Below are positions 22,401-27,557 of a stretch of 30,000 nucleotides of DNA, in pieces (positions within the stretch are counted from its first letter, which is position 1; every line of letters begins with the position of its first letter). The notes under the pieces were generated by a model. The model had not been told where the DNA came from and searched no databases. It saw only the letters and a list, made by a program, of their open reading frames with translations. Made by a program: the position numbers and the translations under genes. This DNA is from Symbiodinium natans. Lineage: Eukaryota > Sar > Dinophyceae > Suessiales > Symbiodiniaceae. Location of the stretch: positions 1 through 30,000 of the forward strand of contig CAJNDS010000761.1 of NCBI GenBank assembly GCA_905221605.1. Reading direction: 5' to 3'.

Positions 22401-22832
22401 AGGTTGCAGAGTTGAGGGTTTAGGGTTTGGGGTCTAGGGTCTTAGGGTCTTAGGGTCTTAGGGTCTTAGGGTCTTAGGGTTTAGGGTTGAGGGTTTAGGG
22501 TTTAGGGTTTAGGGTTTAGGGTTTAGGGCTACGGAGTTTAGGCTTCCCCGATGCGGCCGCCCGCCTTCTCGAGGTCGTTCAGCTCATCCCAGGTCTTCAG
22601 CTCAATTCGGTCCCGCTCCTGTCAGGACGTCATAGGAACTGGGAACCCTCAGTCCTATAGGGTTCTCAGGGGAAAAAATAGGATCCTATAGGGTTCATGG
22701 TACACTGTTCATGGTTTAGGGTTTCTCAAGGGGAAAAAAAAAAAGGGATCCCTTCTCGACGCAGGATTCAGGGCTTATCCGACGGAGGTGAAGCGGGGGC
22801 CGGCGGAGGATTCGGGGCCGCAGGATGTTCAT
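8422..22832 (-). CDS. Intron-rich gene of about 44 micro-exons, product unrecognised (proposed model)
   Basis: Between telomere-like repeat tracts lie GC-rich islands of 30-170 bp. Read on the minus strand, nearly every island starts after a Py-rich AG (mostly AG|G, the dinoflagellate preference) and ends at a GT, GC or GA donor. One frame stays open through it, and successive islands match in phase at all but one junction. Exon coordinates are given in the five block entries. The joined frame is about 1,000 codons, from a possible ATG at 22832 to TGA at 8422-8424. No catalytic domain is recognised; a few segments (IYFYDLESG, RLWLAETGALAAWHLPSG, LVGWDAARLRVAVV) have a beta-propeller-like flavour, which is weak evidence. 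I chose among several possible splice sites at each island, so phase agreement is supportive but not independent proof. It could also be two neighbouring genes. Confidence 0.55.
8794..9180. other. Intron of gene A, AT-rich, no further feature seen
   Basis: Lies between proposed exons 8738-8773 and 9181-9248. It contains AT-rich sequence and a stretch (about 9060-9170) with weak similarity to 19360-19430 (TTAAGGCATAYTCCT), suggesting a dispersed repeat. No coding island found. Confidence 0.35.
9261..9510 (+). repeat. Telomere-like TTTAGGG array (intron of gene A)
   Basis: About 30 heptamers and octamers (TTTAGGG, TTTAGGGG) with degenerate ends. In gene A sense this is the C-rich arm at the 3' end of intron 9249-9887. 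Confidence 0.9.
9713..9865 (-). repeat. Telomere-like CCCTAAA array (intron of gene A)
   Basis: CCCTAAA/CCCCTAAA repeats, inverted relative to 9261-9510. In gene A sense it is the G-rich arm at the 5' end of the same intron. Confidence 0.9.
10706..10893. repeat. Inverted pair of telomere-like arrays filling a 218-bp intron
   Basis: TTTAGGG repeats at 10706-10800 face CCCTAAA repeats at 10827-10893 across a 26-bp spacer. The flanking proposed exons end at 10695 and begin at 10914, so nearly the whole intron could fold into one stem. Confidence 0.85.
10983..11135 (+). repeat. Telomere-like TTTAGGG array
   Basis: About 14 consecutive perfect TTTAGGG units (from about 10998) after a G13 run. 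Degenerate G-rich sequence continues to about 12090 within intron 10966-12128; the inverted partner is the short CCCTAAA tract at 12102-12129. Confidence 0.9.
12129..15442 (-). CDS. Micro-exon gene A, exon block 4
   Basis: Proposed exons: 15351-15442, 15126-15184, 14483-14560, 13584-13694, 13204-13235 (weak), 13022-13058, 12447-12528, 12129-12241. Exon 13584-13694 is the clearest: it reads PDEESDDAETMKDG then an Ala/Leu/Arg-rich helix and ends at CTTC|GTGAGC. Exon 13022-13058 ends at GGCCG|GTGAGC. Exon 12447-12528 follows TTCTTTTGCACTGCAG|G. Exon 12129-12241 has 37 codons of balanced composition (LVGWDAARLRVAVVKLPDEG) and ends in G|GTTTAGGG. At 13161-13253 the plus strand shows canonical splice signals that overlap the weak exon; see findings. 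Confidence 0.5.
12285..12357. repeat. AACAAT/AACAAG microsatellite in intron
   Basis: (AACAAT)n grading into (AACAAG)n within proposed intron 12242-12446. Confidence 0.9.
12549..12630 (+). repeat. Telomere-like TTTAGGG array
   Basis: Mixed TTTAGGGG and TTTAGGG units directly upstream (minus sense) of the acceptor of exon 12447-12528. Confidence 0.9.
13443..13515. repeat. (GA)n microsatellite
   Basis: Long GAGA run grading into GGGAGAGA units, inside the intron upstream in coordinate of exon 13584-13694. Confidence 0.9.
14345..14470 (-). repeat. Telomere-like CCCTAAA array
   Basis: CCCTAAA repeats forming the sense-strand G-rich 5' arm of intron 13695-14482. The opposite arm is TTTAGGG at 13699-13733. 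Confidence 0.9.
14581..14728 (+). repeat. Telomere-like TTTAGGG array
   Basis: About 20 nearly perfect units. With CCCTAAA/CCCCAAA at 14963-15113 it bounds intron 14561-15125 in inverted orientation. Confidence 0.9.
14963..15113 (-). repeat. Telomere-like CCCTAAA/CCCCAAA array
   Basis: Sense-strand G-rich arm at the 5' end of intron 14561-15125. Confidence 0.85.
15222..15335 (+). repeat. Telomere-like TTTAGGG array
   Basis: Fills most of the proposed 166-bp intron 15185-15350. Confidence 0.9.
15563..18026 (-). CDS. Micro-exon gene A, exon block 3
   Basis: Proposed exons: one uncertain exon around 17915-18026 (reads EGMYGTVLADSVFFLP; boundaries and phase unresolved), 17555-17653, 17291-17408, 16976-17041, 16858-16942, 16769-16843, 16618-16652, 16461-16503, 16010-16094, 15671-15707, 15563-15621. 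Best supported are 17555-17653 (acceptor CTGCAG|G, donor CCA|GTTTGG, 33 codons including PPQELIQVTGRLKACW), 17291-17408 (donor AAAG|GTCAGT) and 16769-16843 (donor CGA|GTGAGG). The pair 16976-17041/16858-16942 would imply a 33-nt intron, which is suspiciously short. Exons 16618-16652 and 16461-16503 are separated by a transposon-like element, so that element would be the intron. Confidence 0.45.
16513..16617. mobile_element. Short inverted-repeat element (MITE/introner family 1, copy 1)
   Basis: The 105-bp element has ends TTGGGATGTTCCCCCTTA and the near-perfect inverse TAAGGGGGGACATCCCAC, flanked by the 8-bp duplication TCTGTAGG (16505-16512 and 16618-16625). The 8-bp duplication is hAT-like. 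On the plus strand the duplicated AG/GT would splice out exactly (TCTGTAG|GTT...TCTGTAG|GTG). In the proposed gene (minus) the first base of the element is the first base of the intron (ACAGA|GTGGGATG). Confidence 0.75.
18283..18428. repeat. CTTC/TTTC pyrimidine-rich repeat
   Basis: About 145 bp of TTCC, TTTC and CTCC repeats just below exon 18463-18617. Confidence 0.9.
18463..20838 (-). CDS. Micro-exon gene A, exon block 2
   Basis: Proposed exons: 20776-20838 (start could also be 20814), 20525-20601, 20251-20289 (or to 20301, same frame), 20061-20105, 19695-19724, 19447-19509, 18881-18914, 18741-18808, 18463-18617. Strongest signals are 18881-18914 (acceptor TTCCCAG|G, donor CCAA|GTAAGT), 20061-20105 (donor TGCAG|GTTTCT) and 18463-18617. 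That last one is the longest internal exon: 51 codons with a Cys/His-rich start (WHTCGHKHTDAC) and a strongly charged stretch (EEKYEHDEHEKEIEAEG). Exon 18741-18808 reads WIFLAIAEGCSNWFPETFG and needs a GA donor. For 20251-20838 a second frame is also open across the same islands; the long exon 18463-18617 favours the frame chosen here. Confidence 0.5.
19123..19194. mobile_element. MITE/introner family 1, copy 2
   Basis: The 72-bp element starts TTGGGATGTTCCCACTTA and ends TAAGGGGGAAGCATCCCAA, with the 8-bp duplication GCCAGAGT (19115-19122 and 19195-19202). The core TGAGGACTG is shared with the copy at 28915; the copy at 16513 is inverted. Lies in proposed intron 18915-19446. Confidence 0.75.
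20323..20520. repeat. Inverted telomere-like tracts (TTTAGGG/TTCAGGG and CCCAAAA)
   Basis: G-rich units at 20323-20425 face (CCCAAAA)n at 20449-20516 within proposed intron 20302-20524. The variant heptamer changes in both arms, but not to complementary forms. Confidence 0.8.
20921..21030. repeat. 10-bp tandem repeat (AGGTGTACTG)n
   Basis: About 11 units with few substitutions, in the intron between proposed exons 20776-20838 and 21040-21160. Confidence 0.9.
21040..22832 (-). CDS. Micro-exon gene A, exon block 1 (5' part)
   Basis: Proposed exons, 5' to 3': 22758-22832 (speculative first exon, Arg-rich N-terminus MNILRPRILRRPPLHLRR resembling a targeting peptide), 22544-22618, 22303-22358, 22065-22129, 21833-21902, 21626-21667, 21478-21552, 21218-21275, 21040-21160. 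The best supported are 22544-22618 (acceptor GACAG|G; reads IELKTWDELNDLEKAGG; only a GC donor GGGAA|GCC avoids a TAA), 21218-21275 (EVMEIPRDREVILRG) and 21040-21160 (acceptor CTCAG|G, donor CCAAT|GTGAGA, 121 bp open, KQQKSALARSAALSKL). The junctions from 21667 through 21040 join in phase 2-2-2-0. Exons 22303-22358 and 22065-22129 use AA|GC donors; 21833-21902 needs a GA donor. The gene's 5' end abuts the histone-like array on the same strand. Confidence 0.6.
21303..21404. mobile_element. Short element with perfect 19-bp terminal inverted repeats (family 2)
   Basis: TACTTGGAGGTTCATGGTA (21303-21321) and its exact inverse (21386-21404) bound a 102-bp element in proposed intron 21276-21477. Related ends (TGAACCTCCAAGTAG, TGAACCTCTAAG) recur near 28727 and 20163. 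No clear target duplication. Confidence 0.75.
21424..21482. repeat. Dispersed short repeat (family 3: TAGTAGGAT...GACCCC...GGTACCCCTAATTTC)
   Basis: Similar sequences occur at about 14253-14335 (with an internal GGTACCCCAATA triplication), 17489-17547 and, inverted, 28747-28807. In gene A sense this copy begins exactly at the donor of exon 21478-21552 (TGGGG|GTTTATG). Confidence 0.6.
22150..22530 (+). repeat. Telomere-like arrays interrupted by an exon
   Basis: TTTAGGG, GTTAGGA and GTCTTAGG units at 22150-22270 and 22370-22530, on both sides of exon 22303-22358. Confidence 0.85.
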
Positions 22833-23121
22833 AGAGTGCAGTGTCTGTACAAGGACCGACCCCCCCCCCACAACCCCCATGCCACCAAAACACAAGAACA
22901 AGGCAACTGGACCGTGCGCAGTTTGACTTCTTGGCGTTGTCTCAGCAAATCCCATGCCAACGCTCAACATCTGTACACCTCACAGCAGAGATGAAGAGGG
23001 CCCTTGCTCCATGAACGACCACGAAAGCAAGGCTCATCCTCACACAAAGGAAGAAGCATTGGCCTGTGCATACAAGCCCTCAGCTTCCTTCCCAAAACCT
23101 AACGCTTCAGATGCCCGTGGC

Positions 23122-23481
23122 TCAGAACTGGTCTTTCACTGCCTTCACGGCCATGGCTTTCACAACCGTCTTTGCCGGCTGTGCCTTGACTGTCACTTCC
23201 TTGCCGAACATCATCTTCTTTCCGGCCTTCGTGGCCGGCTTCGTGCGGGTCTTGATCATGACGAGGCCGGGAAGGACAAACTTGCCCGTCTTCTTCACCT
23301 CCGTCGCGCCGATGTCAGCCAAGGAAGTCAGCACCTGTGTCACGTCGCCCTTCTTCAAGCCGGTGCTTTCGGCCACCTGAGCGGCAATGCCACTCTTCGG
23401 CATGGCACGGACTGCCTTCATCTTCATCACCTTCATGCTCTTGGCAGCTCCCGTGGCCTTCATTGCCTTCATGGGGGCCAT
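23122..23481 (-). CDS. HLP: Histone-like protein (HU-like major basic nuclear protein), unit 1
   Basis: 119 aa, complete. Residues 1-30 are Lys/Met repeats (MKAMK, MKVMKMKAV). Residues about 28-119 form an HU-like DNA-binding part: PKSGIAAQVAESTGLKKGDV helices, GKFVLPGLVMIKTRTKPAT strands and the arm corresponding to HU's RNPxTG region (KPATKAGKKMMFGKEV). Bacterial HU is about 90 aa. The dinoflagellate HCc/HLP proteins bind DNA and largely replace bulk histones in the nucleus. The start is fixed by the array and by a good acceptor just upstream (GACAATCTTTGAAG|CCATGG), a candidate spliced-leader trans-splice site. Unit 1 differs from the others near the C-terminus (KAMAVKAV instead of KAMPVKAV). 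Confidence 0.93.
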   Translation of the reverse strand: MAPMKAMKATGAAKSMKVMKMKAVRAMPKSGIAAQVAESTGLKKGDVTQVLTSLADIGATEVKKTGKFVLPGLVMIKTRTKPATKAGKKMMFGKEVTVKAQPAKTVVKAMAVKAVKDQF

Positions 23482-23818
23482 GGCTTCAAAGATTGTCAGG
23501 GAGATCAGAAAACTACGGGCGAATCTGAGCCTTTTCTGGCATACAAGATGTACTTTGAGGAACTATTCCGACAGACCCATGCCACAAAACGCAAGAACAA
23601 GGCTGGACTGTGCGCAGTTTGACTTCTTGGCTGTTGTGTCAGCAAATCCCATGCCAACACTCAACATCTGTACACCTCACAGCAGAGATGAAGAGGACCC
23701 TTGCTCCATGAACGACCACGAAAGCAAGGCTCATCCTCACACAAAGGAAGAAGCGCCGGCCTTTGCATACAAGCCCTCAGCTTTCTTCCCAAAACCTAAC
23801 GCTTCAGATGCCCGTGGC

Positions 23819-24178
23819 TCAGAACTGGTCTTTCACTGCCTTCACGGGCACGGCTTTCACAACCGTCTTTGCCGGCTGTGCCTTGACTGTCACTTCCTTG
23901 CCGAACATCATCTTCTTTCCGGCCTTCGTGGCCGGCTTCGTGCGGGTCTTGATCATGACGAGGCCGGGAAGGACAAACTTGCCCGTCTTCTTCACCTCCG
24001 TCGCGCCGATGTCAGCCAAGGAAGTCAGCACCTGTGTCACGTCGCCCTTCTTCAAGCCGGTGCTTTCGGCCACCTGAGCGGCAATGCCACTCTTCGGCAT
24101 GGCACGGACTGCCTTCATCTTCATCACCTTCATGCTCTTGGCAGCTCCCGTGGCCTTCATTGCCTTCATGGGGGCCAT
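23819..24178 (-). CDS. HLP: Histone-like protein, unit 2
   Basis: 119 aa, identical to the consensus except KAVPVKAV near the C-terminus. Same upstream acceptor and start as unit 1. Confidence 0.93.
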   Translation of the reverse strand: MAPMKAMKATGAAKSMKVMKMKAVRAMPKSGIAAQVAESTGLKKGDVTQVLTSLADIGATEVKKTGKFVLPGLVMIKTRTKPATKAGKKMMFGKEVTVKAQPAKTVVKAVPVKAVKDQF

Positions 24179-24515
24179 GGCTTCAAAGATTGTCAGGGAG
24201 ATCAGAAAACTACGGGCGAATCTGAGCCTTTTCTGGCATACAAGATGTACTTTGAGGAACTATTCCGACAGACCCATGCCACAAAACGCAAGAACAAGGC
24301 TGGACTGTGCGCAGTTTGACTTCTTGGCTGTTGTGTCAGCAAATCCCATGCCAACACTCAACATCTGTACACCTCACAGCAGAGATGAAGAGGACCCTTG
24401 CTCCATGAACGACCACGAAAGCAAGGCTCATCCTCACACAAAGGAAGAAGCGCCGGCCTTTGCATACAAGCCCTCAGCTTTCTTCCCAAAACCTAACGCT
24501 TCAGATGCCCGTGGC

Positions 24516-24875
24516 TCAGAACTGGTCTTTCACTGCCTTCACGGGCATGGCTTTCACAACCGTCTTTGCCGGCTGTGCCTTGACTGTCACTTCCTTGCCG
24601 AACATCATCTTCTTTCCGGCCTTCGTGGCCGGCTTCGTGCGGGTCTTGATCATGACGAGGCCGGGAAGGACAAACTTGCCCGTCTTCTTCACCTCCGTCG
24701 CGCCGATGTCAGCCAAGGAAGTCAGCACCTGTGTCACGTCGCCCTTCTTCAAGCCGGTGCTTTCGGCCACCTGAGCGGCAATGCCACTCTTCGGCATGGC
24801 ACGGACTGCCTTCATCTTCATCACCTTCATGCTCTTGGCAGCTCCCGTGGCCTTCATTGCCTTCATGGGGGCCAT
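24516..24875 (-). CDS. HLP: Histone-like protein, unit 3
   Basis: 119 aa with the consensus C-terminus KAMPVKAVKDQF; its spacer is nearly identical to that of unit 2. Confidence 0.93.
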   Translation of the reverse strand: MAPMKAMKATGAAKSMKVMKMKAVRAMPKSGIAAQVAESTGLKKGDVTQVLTSLADIGATEVKKTGKFVLPGLVMIKTRTKPATKAGKKMMFGKEVTVKAQPAKTVVKAMPVKAVKDQF

Positions 24876-25212
24876 GGCTTCAAAGATTGTCAGGGAGATC
24901 AGAAAACTACGGGCGAATCTGAGCCTTTTCTGGCATACAAGATGTACTTTGAGGAACTATTCCGACAGACCCATGCCACAAAACGCAAGAACAAGGCTGG
25001 ACTGTGCGCAGTTTGACTTCTTGGCTGTTGTGTCAGCAAATCCCATGCCAACACTCAACATCTGTACACCTCACAGCAGAGATGAAGAGGACCCTTGCTC
25101 CATGAACGACCACGAAAGCAAGGCTCATCCTCACACAAAGGAAGAAGCGCCGGCCTTTGCATACAAGCCCTCAGCTTTCTTCCCAAAACCTAACGCTTCA
25201 GATGCCCGTGGC

Positions 25213-25572
25213 TCAGAACTGGTCTTTCACTGCCTTCACGGGCATGGCTTTCACAACCGTCTTTGCCGGCTGTGCCTTGACTGTCACTTCCTTGCCGAAC
25301 ATCATCTTCTTTCCGGCCTTCGTGGCCGGCTTCGTGCGGGTCTTGATCATGACGAGGCCGGGAAGGACAAACTTGCCCGTCTTCTTCACCTCCGTCGCGC
25401 CGATGTCAGCCAAGGAAGTCAGCACCTGTGTCACGTCGCCCTTCTTCAAGCCGGTGCTTTCGGCCACTTGAGCGGCAATGCCACTCTTCGGCATGGCACG
25501 GACTGCCTTCATCTTCATGACCTTCATGCTCTTGGCAGCTCCCGTGGCCTTCATTGCCTTCATGGGGGCCAT
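25213..25572 (-). CDS. HLP: Histone-like protein, unit 4
   Basis: 119 aa, protein identical to unit 3; silent changes only (for example within the KVMKMKAV codons). Confidence 0.93.
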   Translation of the reverse strand: MAPMKAMKATGAAKSMKVMKMKAVRAMPKSGIAAQVAESTGLKKGDVTQVLTSLADIGATEVKKTGKFVLPGLVMIKTRTKPATKAGKKMMFGKEVTVKAQPAKTVVKAMPVKAVKDQF

Positions 25573-25909
25573 GGCTTCAAAGATTGTCAGGGAGATCAGA
25601 AAACTACGGGCGAATCTGAGCCTTTTCTGGCATACAAGATGTACTTTGAGGAACTATTCCGACAGACCCATGCCACAAAACGCAAGAACAAGGCTGGACT
25701 GTGCGCAGTTTGACTTCTTGGCTGTTGTGTCAGCAAATCCCATGCCAACACTCAACATCTGTACACCTCACAGCAGAGATGAAGAGGACCCTTGCTCCAT
25801 GAACGACCACGAAAGCAAGGCTCATCCTCACACAAAGAAAGAAGCATTGGCCTGTGCATACAAGCCCTCAGCTTTCTTCCCAAAACCAAACGCTTCAGAT
25901 GCCCGTGGC

Positions 25910-26785
25910 TCAGAACTGGTCCTTCACTGCCTTCACGGGCATGGCTTTCACAACCGTCTTTGCCGGCTGCGCCTTGACTGTCACCTCCTTGCCGAACATC
26001 ATCTTCTGTGGTAATCTTATGGCGGAGTTTGGCCCCGAGAGACCTCACTCAGCAGCGGCGAAGACTGAAGACAAAGACAAAGACAAAGACGAAGAACTGC
26101 TCAATGGGCTCTGGGCCCACATGCAGCGCGAATCGCAGCCCTAACGACAGCAAAGTGCTTGAGACGCTGCCAACTTACAGCAAGGGGTTCTCGAGGAAGT
26201 GCCCAAGCCAATCGCCATGCCCATGGATCATCAGGACGTCGAGGAGGCCGTCCATCTGAGAACTCAGTGCAATGCCACACGGCGTGAGCCCAAGAAGGGC
26301 ACACCGCTTCACCACAGAATCTACACGATTGCAAAGGAGTCGGGGCTCGACGCGGGAGGTTGAGACGGATGGCCTCATACGCAGCCTCGCTGTTGCCACC
26401 ACCGAGAAGGACACCTCGTTGTTCAGCCGTGGCCTTGGCATAGAGCTTCGAAGTCATCTTCACTTGCACCTCGTTGTAAGTAGCATGCGCCGTCACCAGC
26501 TCTTCGGCATCTCATCATCTTCTTTCCGGCCTTCGTGGCCGGCTTCGTGCGGGTCTTGATCATGACGAGTCCGGGAAGGACAAACTTGCCTGTCTTCTTC
26601 ACCTCCGTGGCACCGATGTCAGCCAAGGAAGTCAGCACCTGTGTCACGTCGCCCTTCTTCAAGCCGGTGCTTTCGGCCACCTGAGCGGCAATGCCACTCT
26701 TCGGCATGGCACGGACTGCCTTCATCTTCATCACCTTCATGCTCTTGGCAGCTCCCGTGGCCTTCATTGCCTTCATGGGGGCCAT
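25910..26785 (-). pseudogene. HLP: Histone-like protein, unit 5, split by a LINE fragment
   Basis: The N-terminal part (26513-26785) is intact through KPATKAGKKMM and the C-terminal part (25910-26007) runs from the same point to the stop. A 505-bp insertion (26008-26512) with an 11-bp duplication CATCATCTTCT separates them. From the start codon at 26785 the frame now reads through the junction for 29 non-native residues to a stop at 26423. A protein made from it would keep the Lys/Met tail and most of the HU core but lose the last strand and C-terminus. Flanking unit arithmetic (697 + 516) confirms that this is one unit, not two. Confidence 0.92.
26008..26512 (-). mobile_element. 5'-truncated LINE fragment in histone-like unit 5
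   Basis: Insert flanked by CATCATCTTCT at 25997-26007 and 26513-26523. Its minus-strand frame (26101-26496, 131 aa) contains CRFCGEAVCPSWAHAVWHC, a C-x2-C-x9-H-x4-C knuckle like those near the C-terminus of non-LTR retrotransposon polyproteins, followed by an Arg/Trp-rich tail. After the stop comes a GTCTTT repeat (about 26066-26090) and a 3' end reading ATAAGATTACCAC without poly(A). It differs from the LINE at the left of the window. Short length, target duplication and position of the knuckle suggest the 3' end of a larger element. Confidence 0.7.
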
Positions 26786-27122
26786 GGCTTCAAAGATTGT
26801 CAGGGAGATCAGAAAACTACGGGCGAATCTGAGCCTTTTCTGGCATACAAGATGTACTTTGAGGAACTATTCCGACAGACCCATGCCACAAAACGCAAGA
26901 ACAAGGCTGGACTGTGCGCAGTTTGACTTCTTGGCTGTTGTGTCAGCAAATCCCATGCCAACACTCAACATCTGTACACCTCACAGCAGAGATGAAGAGG
27001 ACCCTTGCTCCATGAACGACCACGAAAGCAAGGCTCATCCTCACACAAAGGAAGAAGCGCCGGCCTTTGCATACAAGCCCTCAGCTTTCTTCCCAAAACC
27101 TAACGCTTCAGATGCCCGTGGC

Positions 27123-27482
27123 TCAGAACTGGTCTTTCACTGCCTTCACGGGCATGGCTTTCACAACCGTCTTTGCCGGCTGCGCCTTGACTGTCACCTC
27201 CTTGCCGAACATCATCTTCTTTCCGGCCTTCGTGGCCGGCTTCGTGCGGGTCTTGATCATGACGAGTCCGGGAAGGACAAACTTGCCTGTCTTCTTCACC
27301 TCCGTGGCACCGATGTCAGCCAAGGAAGTCAGCACCTGTGTCACGTCGCCCTTCTTCAAGCCGGTGCTCTCGGCCACCTGAGCGGCAATGCCACTCTTCG
27401 GCATGGCACGGACTGCCTTCATCTTCATCACCTTCATGCTCTTGGCAGCTCCCGTGGCCTTCATTGCCTTCATGGGGGCCAT
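27123..27482 (-). CDS. HLP: Histone-like protein, unit 6
   Basis: 119 aa, protein identical to units 3 and 4. It shares several silent differences (for example GAGTCCGGGAAGG and CCGTGGCACCG on the plus strand) with unit 5 only. As the right-most unit it is the first on the minus strand; homology of its upstream spacer ends near 27537. Confidence 0.93.
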   Translation of the reverse strand: MAPMKAMKATGAAKSMKVMKMKAVRAMPKSGIAAQVAESTGLKKGDVTQVLTSLADIGATEVKKTGKFVLPGLVMIKTRTKPATKAGKKMMFGKEVTVKAQPAKTVVKAMPVKAVKDQF

Positions 27483-27557
27483 GGCTTCAAAGCTTGTCAG
27501 GGAGATCAGAACACTACGGGCGAATCTGAGCCTCTTTCATGGCATCGGCTCAAGAGG

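Larger units (their letters stand above)
22880..27537 (-). repeat. Tandem array of 697-bp units, each with one histone-like protein gene
   Basis: Gene starts recur at exact 697-bp steps (stop ends at 23122, 23819, 24516, 25213, 25910). One further step of 1213 bp (697 plus a 516-bp insertion including duplicated target) leads to 27123. That gives about six units. Spacer is 337 bp. Homology to the unit begins near 22880 (CATGCCACCAAAACACAAG) and ends near 27537. Tandem arrays of near-identical genes transcribed in one direction are typical of highly expressed dinoflagellate genes. Confidence 0.95.

Noticed and set aside
23387-25713. Plus-strand ORFs of about 310 codons repeated across the array
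   Set aside because: They are antisense shadows of the histone-like genes and spacer; they repeat only because the unit repeats, and their composition is His/Leu-rich and unnatural.
27536-27556. GGCTCAAG near the right edge of the array as a spliced-leader relic
   Set aside because: Only eight bases match; the preceding CCATTTT is absent and it lies on the wrong strand for the array.
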